Positions 19,354 through 29,222 of a stretch of 64,000 nucleotides of DNA are shown in pieces. Both the position numbers and the translations under genes were made by a program. The stretch comes from Hyphomicrobiales bacterium. GTDB lineage: Bacteria; Pseudomonadota; Alphaproteobacteria; Rhizobiales; Rhizobiaceae. How positions within the stretch are numbered: position 1 is the first letter of the stretch; each line of letters begins with the position of its first letter. The stretch spans positions 1 to 64,000 of the forward strand of contig PAPH01000047.1 of assembly GCA_002709005.1 (NCBI GenBank), read 5' to 3'. Below the pieces are notes generated by a model, which did no database searches, had not been told where the DNA came from, and saw nothing but the letters and a program-made list of their open reading frames with translations.

Positions 19354-20274
19354 ATGACGGTTCAGACCCTTCTCGAAACAGTCTCATTCTACGGGGATGT
19401 GGTTGACGCGCCCGCATTCGCATCCAATTTCGACTATGCCATTGGTCGGGTAACGATCGCCAAGGGCGGTATCGGCGAAACTCGTGTGGTCAATGAAGGC
19501 CAGCGGGAATCCTCCGAGATCCAGGACCATTACGACGTCATTATTCCCTGCGACGGGACGATGTCGTTCTGCCAGCGCGACCGGCGCGGCGAGGTGGAGC
19601 CCGGCGAATACGTGCTTTTGAACCGCAGCCAGTTCTACGAGTTGTCCTCGCCCTCCGATCTCAGGCACTGGCGCATCACGCTGCCGGCGGCCGATCTCAA
19701 GGGACGGCTGTCCTCCGTCGACGATCACGTCGGCAAGCGCTTCGAGCAGAATGTCCGTATGGCCTGCCTGCTGCGCGGCTTCGTGTCGATGATCGCCAAG
19801 ACCTTCGTCGAGGAGAGCCCGCCCAACCCGGAAGCGCTCGCGACCGAAGTCATCAGCTTCGTGATGCTGGCGCTGGCGGCCGAGAACCGCAAGGAAGCGG
19901 CGAACTGGCGTAACAGCCGCTACCGGCTCAAGCAGCGGATCTTCGATTTCATCGAGATCAATCTCGACGATGTCGAACTGTCGCCGAAGAAGATCGCCCG
20001 GGCCAACCGGATCTCGCCGAGCTATCTCTATTCGCTGTTTGCCGACAACAACACGACGGTGAGCCAGTTCATCCAGGCGCGGCGGCTTCAGAAGGCCTAC
20101 GAAATGCTGGTGGCAGATGCCAACGGGGCGCTCACGGTCTCCGAGATCGCCTATCAGGTCGGCTTCAAGAACGCCTCGCATTTCTCCCGTACCTTCAGCC
20201 GGCATTTCCGCATCGCCCCGCGCGATGCGCGCCAGTCCGGTCTGGCCGGGCGAATCCGCGAAGCGGCCGTCTGA
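19354..20274 (+). CDS. AraC-family transcriptional regulator
   Basis: C-terminal double HTH (ISPSYLYSLFADNNTTVSQFIQARRLQKAYEML, VSEIAYQVGFKNASHFSRTFSRHFRIAPRD). Confidence 0.94.
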   Translation: MTVQTLLETVSFYGDVVDAPAFASNFDYAIGRVTIAKGGIGETRVVNEGQRESSEIQDHYDVIIPCDGTMSFCQRDRRGEVEPGEYVLLNRSQFYELSSPSDLRHWRITLPAADLKGRLSSVDDHVGKRFEQNVRMACLLRGFVSMIAKTFVEESPPNPEALATEVISFVMLALAAENRKEAANWRNSRYRLKQRIFDFIEINLDDVELSPKKIARANRISPSYLYSLFADNNTTVSQFIQARRLQKAYEMLVADANGALTVSEIAYQVGFKNASHFSRTFSRHFRIAPRDARQSGLAGRIREAAV

Positions 20275-20292
20275 TTCTCCCTTGAAAGTCAG

Positions 20293-20340
20293 CGTAAGTT
20301 GCAAGGTTCCACATTTGTGAAACCCTGCACTTACGTTTTT
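20293..20340 (+). terminator. Dyad with T-tract downstream of the AraC-family gene
   Basis: CGTAAGTTGCAAGGTTCCACA-TT-TGTGAAACCCTGCACTTACG followed by TTTTT. Confidence 0.6.
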
Positions 20341-20507
20341 GGCTCCCTCCTGCCGGGCCGGGCATGCCCTCCCTCCAGCAAATCTTTGCTCGCAATCCTG
20401 CCGGTCGCTTTGCCGATGGACGCCTCCGGGCGCTTTGACCAAGATCGCTTCGAAGAGCCGGGCGGGGACGTTTCGCACCGGCCGGAAAAATACAAAAGGG
20501 TTCCCGA

Positions 20508-21311
20508 GTGTCAGATATCGATCTCAAGGCCATCGCCGAATTCAGCTCCGAGCTGGCGTCCGGCTGCCGCGAAATCTCGCTGAAATATTTCCGCTACCCG
20601 ATGGACTATGCGCAGAAGGAGGATCTCACTCCGGTGACGATCGCCGACGAGTCGATCGAGAGGTACATGCGTGAGCGCATCCGCGCGGCCTTCCCGGATC
20701 ACGGAATCGTCGGCGAGGAGATGGAGGCCGAGGAGGGCGAGCGCTACACCTGGTATATCGACCCGATCGACGGGACCAAGAGCTTCATCTCCGGCATGCC
20801 GCTTTTCGGCACGCTGGCCGCGCTACGCGACACGAAGGAAGGCAAGACGCTCTACGGAATGATCGACATGCCCTCGCTCGACGAACGTTGGGTTAGCGAC
20901 GGGACGACGGCCCTGTTCAACGGCAAGCCGACCCGGGCTTCCAAATGCACGCGGCTTGCGGACGCGCAGATCTACTGCACCTCGCCCGATATCTTTCCCG
21001 ACGCCGATTGGGCGGTTTACGAGAAAGTCAGCCGCGCGGCGAAGTTCCGCCGTTTCGGCGGGGACTGCTATATCTACGGACTGCTCGCCTCCGGCCATTG
21101 CGATCTGGTGGTGGAAACCTCGCTGAAGACCTTCGACTTCATGGCGCTGATGCCGGTGATCGAGGCGGCGGGCGGGTTCATCACCGACTGGGAGGGGCGC
21201 GAACTCAATCCCGCCTCGGACGGCCGGGTCGTGGCCGCCGCCACCCGCGAACTTCTCGACGAGACCCTTGCGATGATCGGCTCGGCCGAGCCCAGAGGAC
21301 AGGCGCTGTGA
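20508..21311 (+). CDS. Inositol-monophosphatase-family phosphatase (histidinol-phosphatase-like)
   Basis: TPVTIADESIE, DHGIVGEE, YIDPIDGTKSFISG, FDFMALMPVIEAAGG motifs. Confidence 0.92.
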   Translation: MSDIDLKAIAEFSSELASGCREISLKYFRYPMDYAQKEDLTPVTIADESIERYMRERIRAAFPDHGIVGEEMEAEEGERYTWYIDPIDGTKSFISGMPLFGTLAALRDTKEGKTLYGMIDMPSLDERWVSDGTTALFNGKPTRASKCTRLADAQIYCTSPDIFPDADWAVYEKVSRAAKFRRFGGDCYIYGLLASGHCDLVVETSLKTFDFMALMPVIEAAGGFITDWEGRELNPASDGRVVAAATRELLDETLAMIGSAEPRGQAL

Positions 21312-22654
21312 GCACAGACCGGCAGACCTCGATCCTGAGCCTGAACGCCTTCGCGCCCGGCGATGCCGAGGGGCTGCCGGACGATCTCAAGGCGATGGTC
21401 GAGCGGCGGAAGAAGAGCTTCGGCCCATCCTCGATCCTCTTCTACCGTTCGCCGATCCATGTGGCCTCGGCGACGGGCGCCCGGATCACCGCCACCGACG
21501 GGCGGGAATATCTCGATTTCTACAACAACGTGCCATCGGTCGGGCATTGTCATCCGAAGGTGGCGGAAGCCGTCTACAGGCAGATGAAAGAGGCCAACAG
21601 CCATTCGCGCTATCTCTACGACATCGTCGAGACCTATGCCGAGCGGCTGCTTGCCACGATGCCGGAACCGATCGCTCATGTGACGTTCACCTGCACCGGC
21701 AGCGAGGCCAACGATCTCGCGCTCAGGATGGCGCGGATGGCGACGGGCGCGCACGGCATCGTCGTCACCCGCGGGGCCTATCACGGCAACACGACCGCAG
21801 TGACGGAGATTTCGCCGTCCTCCTACAAGCGGGGCGGGCCGCCGGCCTTCGTCAAGCTCGTCGAGCCGCCGAGCGAGGCCGCCTACGGCAAGGATATCGC
21901 CACGGGCTTCGAGCGCGCGGTCGCCGCCGCCGTCGCCGAACTGAAGGCCGAGGGGCACGGTTTCGCGGCCTTCGTCGCCGACACGATCTTTTCGAGCGAC
22001 GGGGTGTTCACCGATCCGGCCGGCTTTCTCAAACCAACGATCGACACCGTGCACCGCGAGGGCGGGCTGTTCGTCGCCGACGAGGTCCAGCCGGGATTCG
22101 GGCGGACGGGTACGCATATGTGGGGATTCGACCGCCATGGCGTGGCGCCGGATCTTGCTACCCCCGGCAAGCCGATGGGCAACGGATTTCCGCTCGGCGG
22201 CGTGTTTTCGAAGCCCGGTCTGCTTGAGGGCCTTCAGGAGAATTTCGGCTACTTCAATACGTTCGGTGGCACGCCGGCGGCGGCGGCCGCGGGACTGGCA
22301 GTGCTCGACGTGATCGCCGAGGAAGAACTGATGGCACGAGCCGTGAACACGGGCGCCCTGCTCAAGGAACGGCTGACGGCGCTTGGCGGGAAATACGCAA
22401 CGATCGCCGACGTGCGCGGTGCCGGTCTCTATCTCGGCGTGACGATCGCCGATACCAAGGCCGGGTCGGGCGCAAATGCCGACCCGACCAGCCGGATCGT
22501 CAACGCGATGAAGGAAAAGGGCGTGCTGATCGGCGTGGCCGGCCTCGGCGCAGACGTTCTCAAGATCAGGCCGCCGCTTGCCGCGGGCGAAGCGGAGGCC
22601 GAAGCCTTCGCCGACAGGCTGGAGACCGTGCTCTCCGAGCTGGGCCTCGACTGA
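21308..22654 (+). CDS. Class III PLP-dependent aminotransferase-fold enzyme, ETNPPL/AGXT2L-like
   Basis: GTG start overlapping upstream stop; CTGSEANDLALRMARM, VADEVQPGFGRTGTHMW, GKPMGNGFPLGGV, YFNTFGGTPAA. Confidence 0.9.
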   Translation: MSTDRQTSILSLNAFAPGDAEGLPDDLKAMVERRKKSFGPSSILFYRSPIHVASATGARITATDGREYLDFYNNVPSVGHCHPKVAEAVYRQMKEANSHSRYLYDIVETYAERLLATMPEPIAHVTFTCTGSEANDLALRMARMATGAHGIVVTRGAYHGNTTAVTEISPSSYKRGGPPAFVKLVEPPSEAAYGKDIATGFERAVAAAVAELKAEGHGFAAFVADTIFSSDGVFTDPAGFLKPTIDTVHREGGLFVADEVQPGFGRTGTHMWGFDRHGVAPDLATPGKPMGNGFPLGGVFSKPGLLEGLQENFGYFNTFGGTPAAAAAGLAVLDVIAEEELMARAVNTGALLKERLTALGGKYATIADVRGAGLYLGVTIADTKAGSGANADPTSRIVNAMKEKGVLIGVAGLGADVLKIRPPLAAGEAEAEAFADRLETVLSELGLD

Positions 22655-22674
22655 ATGCAGGGAAAGGGACATCG

Positions 22675-24042
22675 ATGAATGCGCGGGACGTGAAAACCGC
22701 CGATGATGCGCGGGCGCTCGTCAACGAACGCGGGCTCAGCCATGTGAAGGTCGCGATCGTCGATCTCGACGGAGTGATGCGCGGCAAATACATGGCGAAG
22801 GAGAAGTTCTTCTCGTCGCTGGAGAGCGGCTTCAATTTCTGCGACGTGATCTTCGGTTGGGATTCCAACGATCAGCTTTACGAGAACGCCACCTTCACCG
22901 GCTGGCACACGGCCTTTCCCGACGCGCTTGTCCATATCGTGCCCGAAACCTGCCGCGACGTGCCGGACGAGGGCAACATGGTCTTCTTCATGGGCGAGTT
23001 TGCCGGCCATGCGAAGGACGTCTGCCCGCGCGGGCTTCTCAACCGTGTGATCGGGCGCGGCGAAGCCATGGGATATCTCGCCACGGTCGCCGCCGAGTTC
23101 GAGTTTTTCGTCTTCAACGAGACGCCGCATTCGGTGCGCGAGAAGCGCTACAAGAATCTCGAGAACCTGACACCGGGCTTCTACGGCTATTCGATGCTGC
23201 GATCCTCGGTGGAATCGGATTTCTACCACGACCTCCTGGAGATGACGGCGGCCATGGACGTGCCGATCGAGGGGCTCCATACGGAAACCGGCCCTGGCGT
23301 TCTGGAAGCGGCGATCGAGCACAGCGACGCGATGGTTGCTGCCGACCGGGCGGCGATCTTCAAGACCTTCTCCAAGGTGCTCGCCGAACGGCAGGGCAAG
23401 ATGCTGACCTTCATGGCCAAGTGGTCGAACGACTGGCCGGGTCAGTCGGGCCATCTCCATGTCTCGCTCAAGGGCAAGGACGGCCGCTCCGTCTTCCACG
23501 AGGAGGGAAAACCGGGATCGATGTCCGATGAGATGCGCTGGTTCGTCGGCGGTCAGCAGGCGTTGATGCCGGAACTGCTCGCCATGGTCGCTTCCACGGT
23601 CAACAGCTATTCGCGTCTGGTGCCGGGCTTCTGGGCGCCGACGGATGCGACCTGGGGCATCGAGAACCGCACCTGCGCTCTGCGCGTCATTCCCGGTTCG
23701 CCGAAGAGTCAGCGGGTCGAGTATCGGGTGGCCGCGGCCGATATCAATCCCTATCTGGCGATTGCCGCCGCGCTCGGCTCCGGGCTCTGGGGCATCGAGA
23801 ACAGGATCGAACCGGACGCGCCGATTGCGGGCAACGCCTATGCGGTCGAGCATGCGAGCGAACGGCAGTTGCCGCGCAGCCTCACCGAGGCGGCGGGACG
23901 TCTGGAGGCCAGCAGTGCCGCGCGCGCACTGTTCGGCGACATCTTCGTCGATCATTACGCGCTCAGCCGCCGCTGGGAGGAGCGCGAATTCCGCCGGGCG
24001 ATCACCGACTGGGAACTCGCCCGTTATTTCGAGATCATCTGA
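22675..24042 (+). CDS. Glutamine synthetase-family ligase (gamma-glutamyl-amine synthetase-like)
   Basis: HLHVSLKGKDGRSVF, ENRTCALRVIPGSPKSQRVEYRVAAADINPYLAIAA. Confidence 0.9.
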   Translation: MNARDVKTADDARALVNERGLSHVKVAIVDLDGVMRGKYMAKEKFFSSLESGFNFCDVIFGWDSNDQLYENATFTGWHTAFPDALVHIVPETCRDVPDEGNMVFFMGEFAGHAKDVCPRGLLNRVIGRGEAMGYLATVAAEFEFFVFNETPHSVREKRYKNLENLTPGFYGYSMLRSSVESDFYHDLLEMTAAMDVPIEGLHTETGPGVLEAAIEHSDAMVAADRAAIFKTFSKVLAERQGKMLTFMAKWSNDWPGQSGHLHVSLKGKDGRSVFHEEGKPGSMSDEMRWFVGGQQALMPELLAMVASTVNSYSRLVPGFWAPTDATWGIENRTCALRVIPGSPKSQRVEYRVAAADINPYLAIAAALGSGLWGIENRIEPDAPIAGNAYAVEHASERQLPRSLTEAAGRLEASSAARALFGDIFVDHYALSRRWEEREFRRAITDWELARYFEII

Positions 24043-24073
24043 CAGCCGCAGGACCACATAGAGAGACACGCCA

Positions 24074-25261
24074 ATGAGCGATTTCCTGACCGCAAACTGG
24101 AATTTTCCCACTCGCGTCGTGACCGGTGCCGGATCGATCCGGAAGTTGCCGGATCTGGCGCGCGAATACGGGATCGCCAAACCGCTCCTCGTCACCGACG
24201 AGGGGCTGAAGGACATGGCCTTCATCGCGGAGACCCGCGCCATGATGAAGGCAGCGGGGCTCGAAGCGGGCTTCTTCCACGACGTGCAGGGCAACCCGAC
24301 GGAAGCCAACCTCGATGCCGGGGTAAAGGCCTTCACGGCGGGCGGTCATGACGGGGTGATCGCCATCGGCGGCGGTTCGGCGCTCGATGTCGGCAAGGTG
24401 GTGGCGCTGATGCACGGGCAGAGCCGCCCGGTTTGGGACTTCGAGGATGTCGGCGACTGGTGGACCCGCGCCGACGCCTCGAAGATCTCGCCCTTCATCG
24501 CGGTGCCGACGACGGCCGGAACGGGTTCGGAAGTCGGTCGCGCGGGCGTGATCACCAATCTCGCCACCCACGAGAAGAAGATCATCTTCCACCCGGCGAT
24601 CATGCCGAAAGTGGCGATCGAGGACCCCGAACTTTCGGTCGGTTTGCCGCCTGTCCTGACGGCGGGCGCTGGCATGGATGCGCTGGCCCATTGCTTCGAG
24701 GCCTATTGCGTCAATTCCTTCCATCCGATGGCCGACGGCGTGGCGCTGGAGGGCATTCATCTCATCAATACCTATCTGCCCAAGGCGGTCGACAACGGAG
24801 CGGATATCGAGGCACGCGCCTATATGCTGGCCGCTGCCTCGATGGGGGCGACCGCCTTCCAGAAGGGGCTGGGCGCCATTCATTCGGTCTCCCATCCGGT
24901 AGGCGCGCGCTACAACACCCATCACGGCATGACCAATGGGGTCCTGTTCCCCTATGTCATGATTGCCAACCGTCCGGCGATAGAGGCGAAGATGCCACGC
25001 GTCGCCGCCACGCTCGGTCTGGGCGGGGGCTTCGATGCCGTTCTCGAGTGGATTCTCGATCTGCGGACCAAGACAAAGGTTCCGCATACGCTCGCCGACC
25101 TTGGCGTGAAGGCCGAGGATGTGGACAGCATCGCTGCCGATGCGGTGAAGGATCCGACCGCGGCCGCCAATCCGCGCGGCTTCTCCACGGAACAGTTCGC
25201 GGTGCTGACCCGGGCCGCGATCGAGGGCGATCTGTCTTTCGAGATTCCGGCCGATGGCTAG
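24074..25261 (+). CDS. Iron-containing alcohol dehydrogenase
   Basis: GVIAIGGGSALDVGKVVAL, VPTTAGTGSEVGRAGVI, GAIHSVSHPVGARYNTHHG. Confidence 0.93.
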   Translation: MSDFLTANWNFPTRVVTGAGSIRKLPDLAREYGIAKPLLVTDEGLKDMAFIAETRAMMKAAGLEAGFFHDVQGNPTEANLDAGVKAFTAGGHDGVIAIGGGSALDVGKVVALMHGQSRPVWDFEDVGDWWTRADASKISPFIAVPTTAGTGSEVGRAGVITNLATHEKKIIFHPAIMPKVAIEDPELSVGLPPVLTAGAGMDALAHCFEAYCVNSFHPMADGVALEGIHLINTYLPKAVDNGADIEARAYMLAAASMGATAFQKGLGAIHSVSHPVGARYNTHHGMTNGVLFPYVMIANRPAIEAKMPRVAATLGLGGGFDAVLEWILDLRTKTKVPHTLADLGVKAEDVDSIAADAVKDPTAAANPRGFSTEQFAVLTRAAIEGDLSFEIPADG

Positions 25262-26111
25262 CCTGCGCATCCTCGTCGCCGAGGGAAACGAGAGCGCGAT
25301 GCGGGCACGCACCAAGGCCCGCTTCGGCGCCACGCCCGGCGAGCGCTATGCCGAGGAAATCCGGATCGCCTTTCCCGGCGCTGTTGTCGACCTCGTGGCT
25401 CCCGCCGACGATGAACGGACGATTGCCACTCTTGGCGATTATGATGGGGTGGCGATCACCGGTTCGGCGCTCAATGCCTATCACGATACGCCGGTGGTCC
25501 GCCGCCAGGTGGAGTTCGCCCGTTCTGTATTCGACAGCGGCGTGAACTTCTTCGGGTCCTGCTGGGGTCTGCAGATGGCGGTGATGGCAGCCGGCGGCAC
25601 GGTGGAACGCAACGCGCGCGGCCGCGAAGTCGCCTATGCGCGTAACCTATGGCTTACGGATGCGGGTCGATCCCATTCCATGCATGCGGGTCGGGCGCCG
25701 GCCTTCGACGCGCCGGCGATTCACGGTGACCACGTCACCGGTTTGCCGGCCGATGCGATTGTGACCGCCACCAATGCCGTGAGCGAGGTGCAGGCTGCGG
25801 AGATCCGACACGTGGGCGGCACGTTCTGGGGGACACAGTACCATCCGGAATTCTCGATCGGCGATATCGCCGACATCATCGCGCGCTACGGCCAGACACT
25901 GGTCGACGAGGGCAATTTCGACGATCTCGCCCAGCTCGAGGCCTATGTCGCCGACATACGGCGGCTGGAAGCCGAGCCATCCCTCCAGTCGGTCGCCTGG
26001 CGGCTCGGGATCGCGCCCGAGGTGATTTCCCGGGAGGCGCGGATGACGGAGATATCCAACTGGCTCGCCCACTGCGCAGCGGGCGTTGAGAAGAAGGCGG
26101 CCCTCGCATGA
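25254..26111 (+). CDS. Class I glutamine amidotransferase-like protein
   Basis: Nucleophile elbow FFGSCWGLQM, catalytic His/Glu GTQYHPEFSI; overlaps upstream gene. Confidence 0.88.
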   Translation: MASLRILVAEGNESAMRARTKARFGATPGERYAEEIRIAFPGAVVDLVAPADDERTIATLGDYDGVAITGSALNAYHDTPVVRRQVEFARSVFDSGVNFFGSCWGLQMAVMAAGGTVERNARGREVAYARNLWLTDAGRSHSMHAGRAPAFDAPAIHGDHVTGLPADAIVTATNAVSEVQAAEIRHVGGTFWGTQYHPEFSIGDIADIIARYGQTLVDEGNFDDLAQLEAYVADIRRLEAEPSLQSVAWRLGIAPEVISREARMTEISNWLAHCAAGVEKKAALA

Positions 26112-26890
26112 GTGCTCCGATCAAAGCGGTGGTGAGCGATCTCGACGGTGTCGTCTATCGCGGCGAGATCCCGATGCCGGGTGCCGTCGAAGCGATCGCG
26201 GCCTGGAAGACGCGCGGCGTGCCCTATCTCTTCGTCACCAACAATGCCTCGAAATCCTCCGAACAGTTCGCCGCCAAACTCAACGGCATGGGGGTCGATA
26301 TCGGCCCCGAGGGCGTGCTGACCGCCGGAGATGCCGCGGCCAGCCATATCGGCCACCAGTTCGGCCGCGGAACCCGGACTTTCGTGATCGGCGAAAAGGT
26401 GCTGTTCGAGGCGGCAGAGCGTGAGGGGCTTACGGTTGCCGACGCGGCGGATGTCGAGGTGGTGCTGCTCGGCTTCGATTACGGGCTCAACTACGCCAAG
26501 CTGACGGTCGCGGTCCAGGCGCTGCTCAATGGCGCAAAGCTGGTGGTGACCAATCCCGACGTGCTGACACTGACGTCGGACGGCTACGAGCCATGCGTGG
26601 GCGCCACGCTGGCCCTGCTGAAGGCGAGCGTACCGGAAGTCGAGCCGGTGGTGGCTGGCAAGCCGTCGCCGGTGATGATCCGAGAGGCGCTCGCCCGCCT
26701 CGGCTCCTCGCCGGAGCACACGATCATGGTCGGCGACCAGGTCGTGACCGACATCATGGCCGGCCAGAGCGCCGGGCTGCGGTCATTCCTGCTGACGACC
26801 GGCGTGCCCGCGCGGCCCGTCGACGGCATCACACCCGACGCGATGATCCAGACGCTGCTCGATATCGAGGTCAGCGGGCCTGCCGGCTGA
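26108..26890 (+). CDS. HAD-family phosphatase (NagD-like)
   Basis: VVSDLDGVVYRGEIPMPGA, FVTNNASKSSEQFA, GKPSPVMIREAL, MVGDQVVTDIMAGQSAGL. Confidence 0.93.
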   Translation: MSAPIKAVVSDLDGVVYRGEIPMPGAVEAIAAWKTRGVPYLFVTNNASKSSEQFAAKLNGMGVDIGPEGVLTAGDAAASHIGHQFGRGTRTFVIGEKVLFEAAEREGLTVADAADVEVVLLGFDYGLNYAKLTVAVQALLNGAKLVVTNPDVLTLTSDGYEPCVGATLALLKASVPEVEPVVAGKPSPVMIREALARLGSSPEHTIMVGDQVVTDIMAGQSAGLRSFLLTTGVPARPVDGITPDAMIQTLLDIEVSGPAG

Positions 26891-26899
26891 GCGGCGCGC

Positions 26900-27721
26900 T
26901 CAGGGAAGCCGGGCGCGTTCGAGATCGGCGCCCATACGGGCGGAGAGCCGGGTGGCGATGCGCCGGATATTGGCGATTATCCGCTCGCGGTCCTTCTCGC
27001 TCACGTCCTCGGCCAGAAGACTGACGGCGACGCCGGCGATCGGCATGTTGCGCGAATCCAGAACCGAGGCTCCGAAGCAGATGATGCCGTCGGCGACTTC
27101 CTGGTTGTCGATCGAATAGCCGCGCTGGCGGGTGTCCCTCAACTGCTGCAGAAGCGCGTCGACCGACTGGACCGAATGGGGCGTCCGCTGCTCCGGGAGG
27201 CCTTCGGAGTAGAGCCGCTTGACCTCGAAATCGCTCATGTAGCTGAGGAAGGCCTTGCCCGTGGCGGTGAAGGCCGCGGGCAGCCGCATGCCGGCGCGGA
27301 AATCGATCAGCGAATGGCTGACCTCGGAATTTCGGGCGGCGATGTAGATCACCTCGTTGCCTTCGAGCACGGTCAGCGTGATCGTGGCGCCCGGCATGCC
27401 GGTTTCCTTGTCCCACAAAGACGCGAACTCTGTTGCAACGTCCGATTGCTGATTGAAGGCGTTCGACCAGCGCATCAGATGGGGTCCCAACTGATAGGTC
27501 TGATCGGATCTCCGGATCAGCAAATCGAGCTCGACAAGCGTGCGGCACAAGATGTGGACCGTGCTCTTGGCAATGTTCAGTTCCCGCGAGAGATCGGAGA
27601 GGCTGGGGTAGGACCTGGTCCGCGCGACGTGGTCGAGGATGCGTGTCGCCCTTTCAACCGCAGGTACAAGCTTCGAATCTGACTGGATCGTTTCGGAATC
27701 GAAATCGGACTGCTTTTTCAA
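26900..27721 (-). CDS. IclR-family transcriptional regulator
   Basis: N-terminal HTH (LSDLSRELNIAKSTVHILCRTLVELDLL), IclR effector domain (RQRGYSIDNQEVADGIICFGASVLDSRNMPIAGVAVS). Confidence 0.94.
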   Translation of the reverse strand: MKKQSDFDSETIQSDSKLVPAVERATRILDHVARTRSYPSLSDLSRELNIAKSTVHILCRTLVELDLLIRRSDQTYQLGPHLMRWSNAFNQQSDVATEFASLWDKETGMPGATITLTVLEGNEVIYIAARNSEVSHSLIDFRAGMRLPAAFTATGKAFLSYMSDFEVKRLYSEGLPEQRTPHSVQSVDALLQQLRDTRQRGYSIDNQEVADGIICFGASVLDSRNMPIAGVAVSLLAEDVSEKDRERIIANIRRIATRLSARMGADLERARLP

Positions 27722-27776
27722 AAATCACCTTGACAGTCTGGAGCTCACATAGATACCGTTTTATCCACTGAATTGC

Positions 27777-27818
27777 GTTCAGTATATTGAACAACTGCCA
27801 GAAAACTGAATCGTTTTC
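27777..27818. promoter_or_regulatory. Candidate operator region between iclR and the divergent SCP2-like gene
   Basis: GTTCAGTATATTGAAC (27777-27792) and GAAAACTGAATCGTTTTC (27801-27818), two dyads in an AT-rich divergent intergenic region. Confidence 0.5.
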
Positions 27819-27878
27819 AAGGTTGTGATCTGGATGAAGCGCAGTTCTCCATAACAACATGTGGCTTGGGAGGGACGC

Positions 27879-28268
27879 ATGGTAATGAGCGTGAGGGACT
27901 GGGCCGTCAGGTTCAGTGAAGCCTCGGATCGTGACCCGACGATCGGCGCCATGGCGCGCTATTTCACCTGTACATATCTGTGGGACATGGGGCTGGCGAA
28001 AGTCATCGTCCGCATGGTCGACGGCAAGGTTCACGAGATCAACATCGATCCGGGCCCGATGGATTCCTACGACTTCGCGCTCCGGGCCAGCCCCGAGACA
28101 TGGCGCGAGTTCGCCCGTCCCATTCCCGAGCCGATGTATCACGGCATCTGGTCGGCGAGCTTCCGCCGCGACCTCAAGCTCGAGGGCAATCACCTCGTGC
28201 TCATGCAGAACCTCCGCAATTTCACGGTCCAGTTCGAACTGCTTCGCAAGGTCGGCGTGCCGGTCTGA
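27879..28268 (+). CDS. Small SCP2 sterol-carrier-like domain protein
   Basis: 130 aa; pattern AKVIVRMVDGKVHEINID...YDFALRASPETWREF...LEGNHLVLMQNL resembles SCP2-like lipid-binding folds. Confidence 0.55.
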   Translation: MVMSVRDWAVRFSEASDRDPTIGAMARYFTCTYLWDMGLAKVIVRMVDGKVHEINIDPGPMDSYDFALRASPETWREFARPIPEPMYHGIWSASFRRDLKLEGNHLVLMQNLRNFTVQFELLRKVGVPV

Positions 28269-28329
28269 TCCGGCGCGTTTGCATGTCCGGCGCCGCTGAG
28301 GCGCCTCCGAAAATGTCACGGAGTTCCCC

Positions 28330-29178
28330 ATGGCCAAGCATTCGCCGGTAATCGGGCGCTATGTCACCATCGAAGTCGATGGCTACGAGTACAAGGTTTT
28401 CTACCTCCGCAATGGCGAGGGTATTCCGCTGGTCTGCCAGCATACGGCCGGCTGTCATAACCACCAGTGGCGCGACCTGCTCGAGGATCCGGAGGTCACC
28501 GCCAATTACGACGTGATCGCCTATGATCTCGCCCGCCACGGCAAGTCCGATCCGCCGCTCAACAAGGAATGGTGGAAGGAGGAGTACCGGCTAACGGCCG
28601 AGCACTACATGAACTTCATCAACACCTTCTGCGACGCGCTCGAGCTCGAGGATCCGATCTTCATGGGCTCGTCCTTCGGCGGCAACGTCGCGCTGCAGCT
28701 CGCGCTCAACTACCCGGAGCGCTACCGTGCGGTGATCCCGGTGGAGGCCGCCGAGCACGCGCCGGGTTTCTATCTCGACTGGTGGCGTCATCCGCATGCC
28801 AACGCCGCCCAGGTCTGCGGTTCGGGCGTGTGGGACCTGATGGCGCCCCAGAGCCCGGAAATGGATCGCTGGCTGACCTGGCACTACTACACGCAAGGCT
28901 CGGAAGTCTTCAAAGGCGACCTCTACTTCTACTCGGTCGATCACGATCTGCGCGGCAAGCTCGGCAATATCGATACCAGCCGCTGCCCGGTGATCATGAT
29001 GACCGGCACCTACGACTACCTGACGCCGCCGGAGGCGACCGAGGCCACGGCCCGGCAGATCCCGGGCGGCATCTACATCGAGATGGAGGATATCGGCCAC
29101 TTCCCGATGTCCGAAAACTATCCGCTCTTCGCCGTCTATCTGAAGGAAGCGCTGCGTCTCATCGACGAGCGGACGTGA
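28330..29178 (+). CDS. Alpha/beta hydrolase
   Basis: Oxyanion/nucleophile FMGSSFGGNVALQLALNYPE, YDLARHGKSDPP, GTYDYLTPPE, terminal DIGHFPMSE. Confidence 0.9.
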   Translation: MAKHSPVIGRYVTIEVDGYEYKVFYLRNGEGIPLVCQHTAGCHNHQWRDLLEDPEVTANYDVIAYDLARHGKSDPPLNKEWWKEEYRLTAEHYMNFINTFCDALELEDPIFMGSSFGGNVALQLALNYPERYRAVIPVEAAEHAPGFYLDWWRHPHANAAQVCGSGVWDLMAPQSPEMDRWLTWHYYTQGSEVFKGDLYFYSVDHDLRGKLGNIDTSRCPVIMMTGTYDYLTPPEATEATARQIPGGIYIEMEDIGHFPMSENYPLFAVYLKEALRLIDERT

Positions 29179-29222
29179 GCCTTGCCGCGGACAAACGGGA
29201 CCAGGGAACCGGGGATATTTGA

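Noticed and set aside
22429-24336. 635-aa minus-strand ORF spanning aminotransferase and GS-like genes
   Set aside because: No recognisable motif; crosses two well-supported plus-strand genes and their intergenic gap.
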